Below the pieces are notes generated by a model. It had not been told where the DNA came from and ran no database searches. It worked only from the letters and a program-made list of their open reading frames with translations. From NCBI GenBank assembly GCA_024695315.1, contig JAILIJ010000267.1, positions 1-26,889 on the forward strand: a DNA stretch of 26,889 nt, read 5' to 3'. The position numbers and the translations under genes were made by a program. Within the stretch, counting starts at the first letter, position 1, and every line of letters begins with the position of its first letter. Below are positions 7,787-15,998 of the stretch, one piece after another. Origin of the DNA: Bacteroidaceae bacterium. GTDB taxonomy: Bacteria; Bacteroidota; Bacteroidia; Bacteroidales; Bacteroidaceae.

Positions 7787-7813
7787 CAAATATAATACTT
7801 GTGATATTACAAA
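7787..7813 (-). promoter_or_regulatory. Candidate distal glyA promoter
   Basis: TATATTTG (7787-7794) is a perfect -7 box on the minus strand. The nearest TTTTG lies at 7810-7814, only about 15 bases away, so the -33 spacing is short. The phased A-tract array (7816-7890) ends right at its upstream side. A transcript from here would carry a leader of about 300 bases before glyA. The call is tentative. Confidence 0.4.
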
Positions 7814-7815
7814 AT

Positions 7816-7890
7816 ATGCTTTTTGATGCTTTTTGATGTTTTTCTATACTTTTTGATGCTTTTCGATACTTTTCGATGCTTTTTGATTTT
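7816..7890 (-). repeat. 10-bp tandem array with helically phased A-tracts
   Basis: About seven consecutive copies of a 10-bp unit (ttttgatgct on the plus strand, AGCATCAAAA on the minus strand) run through 7821-7890, with single-base variants such as ttttgatgtt, tttctatact and tttcgatact. The exact 10-bp spacing puts each A/T tract on the same face of the helix, which is the classical recipe for intrinsically bent DNA. The array lies between the nqr terminator and the distal glyA promoter candidate. Confidence 0.85.
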
Positions 7891-7930
7891 TATATGAGAA
7901 TTATTATTGCTGGATGGAGTATAATCGTAA

Positions 7931-7968
7931 AATCAAAAAAAGGTGTAACCTAAAAATGGTTACACCTT
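7931..7968 (-). terminator. Intrinsic terminator of the nqr operon
   Basis: On the minus strand an 11-bp perfect stem (AAGGTGTAACC / GGTTACACCTT, 7940-7950 with 7958-7968) closes a seven-base loop and is followed by a T-rich run (TTTTTTGATT). It lies about 23 bases past the nqrF stop. The T-run exists only in this orientation. Confidence 0.9.
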
Positions 7969-7990
7969 CATTATAGTATTTGATATGTAA

Positions 7991-9265
7991 TTATCCTCCG
8001 AAGTTATCGAATGCAATCATATCGTCTTCTACACCGAGTGAGTGGAGAAGGTCGAGAACAGTCTTGGCCATCATTGGAGGTCCACAGAGATAGTACTCGA
8101 CATCTTCTGGTGATTCGTGCTGCTTGAGGTAAGTATCACCCATAACAGGAGCAACGAATCCTGGAGTGTACTTGATTCCTGCTTCGTCTGCCTTTGGATC
8201 TGGACGGTCGAGGGCAAGGTGGAAGTGGAAGTTAGAGAATTCCTTCTCAAGAGCGAGGAAGTCGTCAAGGAATGGAATTTCTTCAAGTGCACGTGCTCCG
8301 TAGAAGTAATGCATCTCACGGTCACGAATGTTAAGAGTCTTCAAGCAGTGCATGATTTGTGCACGAAGAGGAGCCATACCGGCACCACCGCCGACCCAAA
8401 TCATCTCACGACCTGTACCGTACTTAGGACGGAACTCTCCGTAAGGACCTGACATGATAACCTTGTCGCCAGGTTTGAGAGAGAAGATGTAAGATGAAGC
8501 GATACCTGGGTTTACATCGATGAAACCAGGACCCTGATCCTTTGGCTTGAATGGTGGGGTAGCGATACGTACGTTGAGTGTGATGATATCGCCCTCGTCA
8601 GGGTAGTTAGCCATAGAGTAAGCACGGATAGTTGGAGTATCGTTGACACACTTGAGTCCGAAGAGTCCGAACTTCTCCCATGCAGGGAGGTATGTGTCAC
8701 CAATAAGGCTCTTATCGATATCCTTGTTGTAATCCATCTGGAATGCAGGAATCTTAATCTGTGCATAAGAACCTGGCTCGAAGTCCATGTGTTCGCCTGG
8801 AGGAAGAGCAACCTTGTATTCCTTGATGAATGTAGCCACATTCTTGTTTCCGATAACTGTGCACTCCCATTCCTTAACACCCATTACTGAGTCTGGAACC
8901 TTGATAGAGAGGTCACCCTTAACCTTACACTGGCAACCTAGACGGTAGCCTTCTTTTATCTGCTTGCGTGTGAAATGACCCTTTTCAGAATCAAGAATTT
9001 CACCGCCACCTTCAACGACCTGACATTTACACTGTCCGCATGAACCTTTACCTCCACAAGCTGATGGGAGATAGATGTCCTGAGCAGCCAAAGTAGAAAG
9101 AAGGCTTCCGCCCTGGTCAACTGTGACCTTGTCCTTTCCGTTGATGGTGATAGTTACCTGTCCACTTGGAGAAAGGTATTTTTTAGCAACGAGGAGTATG
9201 ATAACCAGAATAAGTACGATTACCAAGAACACCGCAATGCTATAAATGATAAAATTCATATCCAT
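7991..9265 (-). CDS. nqrF: Na+-translocating NADH:quinone oxidoreductase subunit F
   Basis: NqrF is the electron entry subunit, oxidising NADH through FAD and a 2Fe-2S centre. The 424-residue protein has one N-terminal membrane helix (5-27). It is followed by a ferredoxin domain with cluster ligands C70, C76, C79 (ACGGKGSCGQC) and C111. The FAD-binding domain has RAYS (214-217), and the NADH domain has GGGAGMAP (292-299) and CGPPMM (394-399). The C-terminus DNFGG is typical. Two further cysteines, C81 and C113, sit next to the cluster ligands. It is the last gene of nqrABCDEF, starting 18 bases after nqrE, with a GA-rich stretch (AAAGGACA) as a possible ribosome site. A strong terminator follows. 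Confidence 0.98.
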   Translation of the reverse strand: MDMNFIIYSIAVFLVIVLILVIILLVAKKYLSPSGQVTITINGKDKVTVDQGGSLLSTLAAQDIYLPSACGGKGSCGQCKCQVVEGGGEILDSEKGHFTRKQIKEGYRLGCQCKVKGDLSIKVPDSVMGVKEWECTVIGNKNVATFIKEYKVALPPGEHMDFEPGSYAQIKIPAFQMDYNKDIDKSLIGDTYLPAWEKFGLFGLKCVNDTPTIRAYSMANYPDEGDIITLNVRIATPPFKPKDQGPGFIDVNPGIASSYIFSLKPGDKVIMSGPYGEFRPKYGTGREMIWVGGGAGMAPLRAQIMHCLKTLNIRDREMHYFYGARALEEIPFLDDFLALEKEFSNFHFHLALDRPDPKADEAGIKYTPGFVAPVMGDTYLKQHESPEDVEYYLCGPPMMAKTVLDLLHSLGVEDDMIAFDNFGG

Positions 9266-9283
9266 TTTTGTATGTCCTTTCTT

Positions 9284-9910
9284 TTAGATTTTAAGACCTG
9301 AGAAACACATGAATGCCATTGCCATAAGACCTACGGTAATAAATGTGATACCAAGTCCCTGAAGTGGCTTTGGTACATCTGAGTAAGCCATTTTCTCGCG
9401 GATTGCAGCAAGACCAACAATAGCAAGTGTCCAACCAATACCAGAACCAAGTGCGTATGCAATACAGTCTGAGATAGAACCAATATACTGTGTGCTAGTT
9501 GGCTCCATTGTGATACGCTGCTGCATGAAGAGTGATGCACCCATGATTGCACAGTTTACTGCGATAAGTGGAAGGAAGATACCGAGAGCTGCATAGAGTG
9601 ATGGTGAGAAACGCTCAACGATCATTTCTACAAGCTGTACGATACCTGCGATTACTGCAATAAAGAGGATGAAGGCAAGGAATGTCAAGTCAACACCTTC
9701 TGCAAGTGCGCCGTCAGCGAGCACTTTTGTCTGAAGAAGATAATCTACAGGAACTGTGATGAGGAGTACGAATGTAACAGCTACACCAAGTCCAAATGAT
9801 GTCTTTACTGTCTTAGATACTGCGAGATAAGAGCACATACCCAAGAAGAAAGCAAAAATCATGTTGTCCACAAATATTGAGCGGACGAATAATTGAATGA
9901 AGTGATCCAT
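9284..9910 (-). CDS. nqrE: Na+-translocating NADH:quinone oxidoreductase subunit E
   Basis: This 208-residue protein has six membrane segments. NqrE pairs with NqrD in a pseudo-symmetric arrangement that holds a membrane iron centre. The cysteines that ligate this centre in Vibrio cholerae (26 and 120) are present at the same numbers: C26 in LGMCSYLAV and C120 in AVNCAIMGA. The family block GSGIGWTLAIVGLA is also seen near residue 155. The gene starts three bases after the nqrD stop, so the two are probably translated together. Confidence 0.98.
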   Translation of the reverse strand: MDHFIQLFVRSIFVDNMIFAFFLGMCSYLAVSKTVKTSFGLGVAVTFVLLITVPVDYLLQTKVLADGALAEGVDLTFLAFILFIAVIAGIVQLVEMIVERFSPSLYAALGIFLPLIAVNCAIMGASLFMQQRITMEPTSTQYIGSISDCIAYALGSGIGWTLAIVGLAAIREKMAYSDVPKPLQGLGITFITVGLMAMAFMCFSGLKI

Positions 9911-9913
9911 AAT

Positions 9914-10543
9914 TTACTGTTCCTTGTTTATTGAGCGATGTGCCCAGATGAAACATGCAACGAGGATAAGTGCCATAGCTGGCATTGTCATCATACCGTT
10001 GTTGAAATATAAACCTCCATTCTCCATGTAGCAGCTATCAGGAATAACCTGGAAGCCAAGAATTGTTCCGAAACCGAGAAGTTCACGGAAGAATCCTACA
10101 ACTACAAGAACGAATGCGTATCCAAGTCCATTACCTACACCATCGAGGAATGATTCCCATGGACCATTCTGCATAGCGAAAGCTTCAAGACGTCCCATGA
10201 GGATACAGTTTGTGATGATGAGTCCGACATAGACAGAAAGCTGTACTGATACATCGTAAACGTATGCTTTGAGGATGTTGCTCACGATAGTTACGAGAGC
10301 GGCTACAACAACAAGCTGTACGATGATACGGATACGGTTTGGAATTGTTTTACGGAGTAATGAAATAATCACGTTTGAGAAAGCCGTAATAACTGTAACG
10401 GAAAGTCCCATTACAATAGCTGGCTTAAGCTGTGATGTTACAGCGAGAGCAGAACAGATACCGAGGACCTGAACAGCTACTGGGTTGTTAAGGTTTAATG
10501 GACTCTTAAAAACCTCGCCATTTTCTTTTGAAAATAAACTCAT
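9914..10543 (-). CDS. nqrD: Na+-translocating NADH:quinone oxidoreductase subunit D
   Basis: This 209-residue, six-helix membrane subunit is homologous to NqrE. C30 (LGICSALAV) and C113 (TNCILMGR) correspond to the iron-ligating cysteines of V. cholerae NqrD (29 and 112). The motif GVGNGLGYAFVLV near residue 135 is typical. A perfect AAAGGAGG (10553-10560) lies nine bases before the ATG, abutting the nqrC stop. This is an unusually strong Shine-Dalgarno for a Bacteroidota gene. Confidence 0.98.
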   Translation of the reverse strand: MSLFSKENGEVFKSPLNLNNPVAVQVLGICSALAVTSQLKPAIVMGLSVTVITAFSNVIISLLRKTIPNRIRIIVQLVVVAALVTIVSNILKAYVYDVSVQLSVYVGLIITNCILMGRLEAFAMQNGPWESFLDGVGNGLGYAFVLVVVGFFRELLGFGTILGFQVIPDSCYMENGGLYFNNGMMTMPAMALILVACFIWAHRSINKEQ

Positions 10544-10552
10544 ATTCTTTGT

Positions 10553-10560
10553 CCTCCTTT
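10553..10560 (-). promoter_or_regulatory. Strong Shine-Dalgarno of nqrD
   Basis: AAAGGAGG on the minus strand lies nine bases before the nqrD ATG, immediately after the nqrC stop. Confidence 0.75.
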
Positions 10561-11352
10561 TTATTTATTAGTTTTATCTGATTCGCAGCAAGCGCCACAT
10601 TCTTTCTCTGCCTTGCATGCACCGCACTCATCACATGATGAAGCGCAGTCAGCGCATGAATCTACACAGCAAGAATCAGCCTTCTCGCACTGTTCCTCAC
10701 CACAGCATGGCTTAGCGTTGCAAGACTTGCTTTCGCCACCCTTGAAGGCATTGATTGCGTCTGCATACTGAGCGATACATTTCTGAATCATATTGCGAAC
10801 ACCGTCAGAAGTAAGTGTTGCACCTGTAACTGCATCAACTACATAATCAGCTGAGAGGTTAGATGGTGCCTTACCAGCCTTGTAAACTCCAAGAGCAACT
10901 TCGTTGTCCTTGAAAATCTTCTTTCCATTGAAGCCTGTCTGGAACCACTCTTCAACGATACGTGCACCAAGACCTGCTGTTTCACCTTCGTGGTTGAAGA
11001 ATGCGCCATATACGGTTTCACCGTCCTTGTTTACTGAGATATATCCCCAAATTGGACCCCAAAGACCTGCACCCTTGAGTGGAACGATGAGTTTTTCTTC
11101 ACCATTGATGTTAGCTGTGAATGTTCCGTTTTCATTCTCTGTAATGACTTCTGCATACTTGCCGTCTACGTCAGCCTCTCCGCGGAGATTTACAGATGAA
11201 AGAATCTGTCCCTTAACGTCACGAGCTACGTTAGCATCCTGTGTTTCCTTGAGTGATGAAGCTACGAAGGCGAGGAGGAATGCTACGATGATTACCATCA
11301 CGCTTGCATATACTATTGTATATACGTTGCTATTTGTATTCAATTTTGCCAT
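10561..11352 (-). CDS. nqrC: Na+-translocating NADH:quinone oxidoreductase subunit C with Cys-rich tail
   Basis: NqrC carries a covalently bound FMN. The 263-residue protein has one N-terminal membrane helix (11-33) and the block HEGETAGLGARI (121-132). The flavin attachment motif is TGAT (176-179), with Thr179 as the likely FMN acceptor; the usual form is SGAT. The core ends near residue 205. After it comes a tail of about 58 residues with 14 cysteines (211, 216, 217, 222, 228, 229, 233, 236, 240, 243, 246, 252, 255, 256) in CC and CxxC groups, unlike standard NqrC. In V. cholerae the FMN domain faces the periplasm, so the tail would too. AAGGAGG lies nine bases before the ATG and overlaps the nqrB stop. 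Confidence 0.97.
   Translation of the reverse strand: MAKLNTNSNVYTIVYASVMVIIVAFLLAFVASSLKETQDANVARDVKGQILSSVNLRGEADVDGKYAEVITENENGTFTANINGEEKLIVPLKGAGLWGPIWGYISVNKDGETVYGAFFNHEGETAGLGARIVEEWFQTGFNGKKIFKDNEVALGVYKAGKAPSNLSADYVVDAVTGATLTSDGVRNMIQKCIAQYADAINAFKGGESKSCNAKPCCGEEQCEKADSCCVDSCADCASSCDECGACKAEKECGACCESDKTNK
10564..10740 (-). other. Cysteine-rich C-terminal extension of NqrC
   Basis: This stretch encodes NqrC residues 205-263, rich in Cys, Glu, Asp, Lys and Ala, with 14 cysteines. The frame is continuous with the FMN domain and ends at a normal stop directly before the nqrD ribosome site, so a frameshift artefact is unlikely. The cysteine pattern resembles small metal-binding peptides, but I recognise no named domain. 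Confidence 0.85.
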
Positions 11353-11361
11353 TTCTTAAAT

Positions 11362-11368
11362 CCTCCTT
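11362..11368 (-). promoter_or_regulatory. Strong Shine-Dalgarno of nqrC
   Basis: AAGGAGG on the minus strand lies nine bases before the nqrC ATG, and its first bases overlap the nqrB stop codon. Most genes in this window lack such a motif. Confidence 0.75.
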
Positions 11369-12518
11369 ATTTTGCTGCACGTTTTGCACGCTTGTTAATA
11401 TTAGACTGTACGAAGCAGTAATCGATGAGTGGAGCGAATACGTTCATCAAAAGGATTGCGAGCATCATACCTTCTGGGAAACCAGGGTTGAGCACACGGA
11501 TGATGATTGCCATAGCACCAATGAGGAAACCGTAGATGTACTTACCGCACTCTGTACGTGCTGCTGTAACAGGGTCTGTTGCCATAAATACAGCACCGAA
11601 AGCGAAGCCTCCAACTGTGAGCTGCTCCCACCATTCGAAGTTCTCTGCTCCTGAATATGGGAGAACGTATGCCATGAGTGCACCGCCTACAAATGTAGAT
11701 ACGATAATCTTCCAGCTTGCAATACCTGCCCAGATGAGGATGATAGCACCTATAGCAATAGCGATTACTGATGTTTCACCGATTGATCCAGGAATAGTAC
11801 CAATAATTGTATCCATTGCACTGTAAGTTACAGGCTCACCTGCACCAAGCTGACCGAGTGGGGTAGCAGCAGAATAACCATCAACTGTACCATTGATACA
11901 ATCGATATAGTTCTCGTTTACCCAAACCTTGTCACCTGACATCATTGCAGGATAAGCAAAGAATAGGAATGCACGAGTTACGAGTGCTGGGTTGAAGATG
12001 TTCATACCTGTTCCACCGAAAACTTCCTTTGCGAAGATTACAGCAAATGCTGTAGCTACAGCAAGAATCCAGAGTGGGCAGTTTACTGGAACAATCATTG
12101 GAATAAGGATACCTGTTACGAAGAATCCTTCGTGAACTTCTTCCTTTTTGTATTGTGCAATAGCAACTTCAATGCCGAGTCCTACAGCGTATGATACAAC
12201 AATCTTAGGGAGCATGGCTGCAAGACCATAAAGGAAGCAACCGCAAATGTCCTCTGTGCAAGCACCTATTGCGATGTTATGCTGAAGACCGATGTTATAC
12301 ATACCGAAGAGGAGAGCAGGGATAAGTGCTATCACAACAAAAAATATAGAACGCTTTGAGTCTATAGCGTCGTGGATTTGCGCTCCACGAACCTTTGCTG
12401 TCTCATTTGGCACGAAGAAGAATGTTTCTGCAGCGTCAAAGAGAGAGCCAAAGGCACTCAGCTTACCTCCTTCTGAGAAGGCAGGCTTCATGTTGTCAAG
12501 AATTTTCTTAAGTCCCAT
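11367..12518 (-). CDS. nqrB: Na+-translocating NADH:quinone oxidoreductase subunit B
   Basis: NqrB is the large membrane subunit that carries covalent FMN and riboflavin and forms part of the sodium path. The 383-residue protein has a soluble N-terminus (1-55) and about ten membrane helices. The block GGTGMNIFNPALVTRAFLFF (168-187) is characteristic. The FMN attachment site lies in VDGYSAATPL, with Thr219 as acceptor. The motif here is SAAT rather than the usual SGAT, although the Thr is kept. Residues 313-325 (ATDPVTAARTECG) are another family signature. It follows nqrA by eight bases. Confidence 0.98.
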   Translation of the reverse strand: MGLKKILDNMKPAFSEGGKLSAFGSLFDAAETFFFVPNETAKVRGAQIHDAIDSKRSIFFVVIALIPALLFGMYNIGLQHNIAIGACTEDICGCFLYGLAAMLPKIVVSYAVGLGIEVAIAQYKKEEVHEGFFVTGILIPMIVPVNCPLWILAVATAFAVIFAKEVFGGTGMNIFNPALVTRAFLFFAYPAMMSGDKVWVNENYIDCINGTVDGYSAATPLGQLGAGEPVTYSAMDTIIGTIPGSIGETSVIAIAIGAIILIWAGIASWKIIVSTFVGGALMAYVLPYSGAENFEWWEQLTVGGFAFGAVFMATDPVTAARTECGKYIYGFLIGAMAIIIRVLNPGFPEGMMLAILLMNVFAPLIDYCFVQSNINKRAKRAAK

Positions 12519-12526
12519 AATCTTTC

Positions 12527-13873
12527 TTATTCGTTTTCTTTACGTAGCATGTCAAGACCTTCTCTGACGATGCGCTGAAGTTCAACCTTAGAGCTATCCA
12601 CGAACTCAGCTACTGCAAAGTCCTCAGGAGCAACCTCATAGATACCGAGTGCTTCCATACGGTCGATATCACCTGCAATAATAGCTTTAACAAGCTGCTC
12701 TGGATAGATGTCCATAGGGAATACTGAATCGTATTCACCGCTGAAAATCATGTGGCGATGTCCACCCTTGACACGTGCATCAAGCACATACTCCTTACTG
12801 CTAGGCTGCAGCCATGTGAAGTATGAACGGCTTACTGAATACTCGTTGAGACGTGGAGAAATCCAACCAAAGAGCTCGTCAGCCTCGTCACCTTCAGGAA
12901 TAGCTGTGATTTCTGTAGAGTGGGCGAGTAGGAATGCGTCTGCACATGTTTTCATTCCTGTAAGTGGATTGCCGTCAATAAGACGTACTTTCTTATCTGT
13001 GGCAACATTATTTGCTACAATGTCTGCAACCTTAGCGCCAACAATTACTGTCTTATATTCTGGATTCTTGATTTCTGAACCAGCTACTGCTATGGTACGT
13101 GTGAGGTTTACTTTACCTTCGTTGAAGAGTCTACCAATGAAGATTACTTCCTCAGCACCGATTGTCCATGCTACTTCACCTTTGTTGATAGGAGCAACGT
13201 GGTTTATCTGTACACCAACGTTTCCAGCAGGACACTTTCCGTCAAAAATTGTAACTACTGCATCCTTTGTGTTCTCAAGTTTGCTACCTGGCTTAACACC
13301 GAGACTTACTTTTGCGATTTTGCTTAAAGCTGTAATACCTGTTTGGAAGTTTGCTTCTTGTCCCTTGAGTACTACACTTTCAAAGTCAGCAGCCAATGGC
13401 ATGTCGCTAAATGCTGAAATGTAGATACCCTTTGGTGTGTCGTCTGGATTAGCGACAACTGCATAAGGACGTTGGATGAAAAAAGCAAAAAGACCGCTTT
13501 CGAGAAGAGCAGTTTTTACCTGATCTCCTGTGAGCGAATTTGCATCCTTCTTTCCGAAGTCTACATACTCTTGATTTGCAGCGGCTTCTACCTGAACGCT
13601 TAATACTTTACGACGATCGCCTCTTTCTACCAGTGTAACTTTACCTGCAACTGGAGAGACGAACTTCATTTCTGGATGCAACTTGTTTACAAACAAAGCA
13701 TCACCGGCTTTCACTTCATCCCCTTCTTTAACTACCACTTTTGGCTTCATGCCGTAGAAACCATCTGGAACGAGTCCGTAGACCTTAGATGGCTGTACAG
13801 CAGAAACCTGAGCAGCAGCCTTTCCTTTAAGGTTGATGTTCAAGCCTTTTCGTAATTTAATTACATTCGCCAT
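12527..13873 (-). CDS. nqrA: Na+-translocating NADH:quinone oxidoreductase subunit A
   Basis: NqrA is the cytoplasmic subunit associated with quinone binding. The 448-residue length is normal. The N-terminus (LRKGLNINLKGKA) and the barrel-sandwich region MKPKVVVKEGDEVKAGDALF (42-61), which resembles a biotinyl/lipoyl-type fold, are typical. FIQRPYAVVANPDDTPKGIY (around 132-151) and FSGEYDSVFPMDIYP near residue 380 are further conserved blocks. It is the first gene of the nqrABCDEF operon, with a promoter about 100 bases upstream. Confidence 0.97.
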   Translation of the reverse strand: MANVIKLRKGLNINLKGKAAAQVSAVQPSKVYGLVPDGFYGMKPKVVVKEGDEVKAGDALFVNKLHPEMKFVSPVAGKVTLVERGDRRKVLSVQVEAAANQEYVDFGKKDANSLTGDQVKTALLESGLFAFFIQRPYAVVANPDDTPKGIYISAFSDMPLAADFESVVLKGQEANFQTGITALSKIAKVSLGVKPGSKLENTKDAVVTIFDGKCPAGNVGVQINHVAPINKGEVAWTIGAEEVIFIGRLFNEGKVNLTRTIAVAGSEIKNPEYKTVIVGAKVADIVANNVATDKKVRLIDGNPLTGMKTCADAFLLAHSTEITAIPEGDEADELFGWISPRLNEYSVSRSYFTWLQPSSKEYVLDARVKGGHRHMIFSGEYDSVFPMDIYPEQLVKAIIAGDIDRMEALGIYEVAPEDFAVAEFVDSSKVELQRIVREGLDMLRKENE

Positions 13874-13879
13874 ATTTTT

Positions 13880-13891
13880 GTTAATATTAAC
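13880..13891. repeat. 12-bp palindrome just upstream of nqrA
   Basis: GTTAATATTAAC is a perfect palindrome lying six bases upstream of the nqrA ATG, inside the leader. It could be an operator or simply an AT-rich coincidence. Confidence 0.4.
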
Positions 13892-13966
13892 TGTGTTTTG
13901 GAATTTTCAAAACATAATATTACCGGTTGAGGGCAGCTATGCTGTCATCAGCCTGTAAATTTGGTA

Positions 13967-14000
13967 CAAAGTTATGTATTTTTTACGGAATAAGACGAAA
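13967..14000 (-). promoter_or_regulatory. nqrA operon promoter
   Basis: TAACTTTG (13967-13974) is a perfect -7 box on the minus strand. A TTTC/TTTTCG element about 21-22 bases upstream (13996-14000) is a near match to the -33 TTTG. Start would be near 13960, giving a leader of about 87 bases that contains the GTTAATATTAAC palindrome. Confidence 0.6.
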
Positions 14001-14033
14001 AATGGAGTTGTTATTTTTAAAATAAGGCTTAAA

Positions 14034-15992
14034 TTACAAGCTAATTATGTATTCATGTAATTTTTTATAGAAAGAATGACGTGTTAAAGTGTCTATACTG
14101 CCTATTATTATTAGCTTCATTCTAGCTCTTGTCATAGCTACATTCATGCGTCTTAAATCGTTTAAGAAGCCGATTTGACCATGTTCGTTATTTCGTACCA
14201 TACTTATCATAATAATATCTCTTTCTTGTCCTTGGAATCCATCTACGGTATTTACGGTTATTGTGCTTCTTATAGGACGCAAAAACTCACTTTTTTTTAT
14301 GAGTGATCTGATGTATTGTGTCTGGACTTTGTATGGACTTATTATTCCTGTGTCAAGTCGTTCATCAATATAACGCTGTTTGCCAATTTTATTTATATAT
14401 TCCTCTAATTTTTTTATGCAAAGTTCTGCTTCTGCTTTATTTATTCTACCATGGTTTTCTCCAATGAATTGTTCATGATAGTCTTTAGTCTCCAATTCAT
14501 CTGATTTTTTATCATCAGAATTGTTTTCAATATTATTTTGGCATCGTATATCCTTAGTGTTGTCTGATATTTCTGTATTACATGCGTCAATCCATGTTAT
14601 AGGAGTATCATAATCCAGTATGCTTCTATTTTTGACATCTGGTGATGATTCAAGCTTTCCATTATAGAACCATTCTGATGAGAATTTCATTATCTCATCA
14701 TTCATTCTATATTGCATTTTTAATAATGATACTGCATCTGGTTGAGTTTTAATTATTCGCTCCATCAAAGTAATGCCAAGTCCCTGTTGCATAGCATTAT
14801 AAGATTTAATTGTTGGAGGAAGTTGTTGATGGTCTCCTGCTAATATTACACGACTAGCTCTACGTATGGCAATCCAGCATGCTGGCTCAAGCGCTTGGGC
14901 TGCTTCATCTATAAATAGGGTTGAAAATTTATGCCTTACAAGTATTTTATTAGCAGCTCCCACGAGTGTACACGCAACGACTCTGCATTCATCAAAAAGG
15001 CTAGAATTGATACCCATTTCGATTTCATCAGCACGTTCACGTAGTCTTGCTATTTTTTGATGTATATTATCGCCTTTTTTTCTGTTTTCTCTAATTTGTC
15101 TTATTGTTTTACGGATACTCCAAAGTTCCGGATAATCGGGATGACTTGCAAACTTATGCTCGTATGTAAATTCAAGCATTTTATCATTTATACGTGATGG
15201 ATTTCCTATACGAAGTACAGGAATACCATGATCTACAAGTTTTTCAGATATCCAATCTACGGCCATGTTGCTTTGTGCACATACCATGACTTGAGTTTCA
15301 CGTCTTAAGGTTTCATATATTGCTTCCACCAATGTTGTGGTTTTGCCTGTTCCTGGTGGGCCATGAACAACTTCTACGTCTTTAGCCCATAGTACTTCAT
15401 TTACGGCTTGTTCTTGTGATGGATTGAGCCATGGAAAACGCGATGGCGCAAAAGAATATTTTTGAGGTCTTATGTTACCTGCAAATATGTCACGTAGATC
15501 TGCTAATCGATTTTTCTTTGCATTAATAACTTCATCTAATGCATGAAACATAGTTTTATAACTTGTCTCATCAAACATTATTTGTACACCAAGGTTGTCT
15601 GTATTTTGAATATCTATAAGTGCTTGATTATTTGGTAAACAGACAACCATGGTTGTATCATCTGTATAGCTCACTTGGCAAGAGTGAGTAAAATATTTTA
15701 TTTCGTTATTGTCATTTATTGTAAAGAATTGGATAGGTTTCCCATATTCAAAACAATGTTCTATATCATTTTCAGTATCCTCTTCGTTTCTATTTTTTAT
15801 TTGAATAACAAGTTGGTTTAATGAATTGTAATAGCTATTTCCTGTTGATACAGGATACCAACATAGTCCACGTCTTATTTTCCTTTTTATTCCCATTCTT
15901 TCCGTTTGTTCACGGAAAATCTCAACTTCTGCTTCGTATTCAGTTGTGAGTAATTGTCTTAATTTCTGTATGTATAGAATAGAATTTTGCAT
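14034..15992 (-). CDS. SF1 DNA/RNA helicase of the Upf1/IGHMBP2-like type
   Basis: This 652-residue protein has all main superfamily 1 motifs. GPPGTGKTT (211-219) is Walker A, DEAA (363-366) is Walker B, and GDHQQLPP (387-394) is motif III. VNTVDGFQGQE (581-591) is motif V and MNVAMTRAR (617-625) is motif VI. The first 190 residues form a family-typical accessory region. A charged Asn/Asp/Lys-rich insert (about 473-510) lies between the two RecA folds and may be a loop. Such helicases act on RNA or DNA; the substrate here is unknown. It starts six bases after the TPR gene and forms a transcription unit with it. No DNA-modifying or nuclease partner is visible. Confidence 0.93.
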   Translation of the reverse strand: MQNSILYIQKLRQLLTTEYEAEVEIFREQTERMGIKRKIRRGLCWYPVSTGNSYYNSLNQLVIQIKNRNEEDTENDIEHCFEYGKPIQFFTINDNNEIKYFTHSCQVSYTDDTTMVVCLPNNQALIDIQNTDNLGVQIMFDETSYKTMFHALDEVINAKKNRLADLRDIFAGNIRPQKYSFAPSRFPWLNPSQEQAVNEVLWAKDVEVVHGPPGTGKTTTLVEAIYETLRRETQVMVCAQSNMAVDWISEKLVDHGIPVLRIGNPSRINDKMLEFTYEHKFASHPDYPELWSIRKTIRQIRENRKKGDNIHQKIARLRERADEIEMGINSSLFDECRVVACTLVGAANKILVRHKFSTLFIDEAAQALEPACWIAIRRASRVILAGDHQQLPPTIKSYNAMQQGLGITLMERIIKTQPDAVSLLKMQYRMNDEIMKFSSEWFYNGKLESSPDVKNRSILDYDTPITWIDACNTEISDNTKDIRCQNNIENNSDDKKSDELETKDYHEQFIGENHGRINKAEAELCIKKLEEYINKIGKQRYIDERLDTGIISPYKVQTQYIRSLIKKSEFLRPIRSTITVNTVDGFQGQERDIIMISMVRNNEHGQIGFLNDLRRMNVAMTRARMKLIIIGSIDTLTRHSFYKKLHEYIISL

Positions 15993-15998
15993 AATTTA

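Noticed and set aside
7816..7890. The 10-bp tandem array as a CRISPR or plasmid iteron
   Set aside because: Units are only 10 bp with no spacers, and no Cas or Rep gene is nearby.
12708..13424. Long plus-strand open frame opposite nqrA
   Set aside because: It mirrors the coding strand of a highly conserved gene and shows no recognisable domain.
13990..14035. AT-only inverted repeat past the helicase stop as a terminator
   Set aside because: The stem TTATTTT/AAAATAA has almost no loop and no G-C pairs; it overlaps the nqr promoter region.
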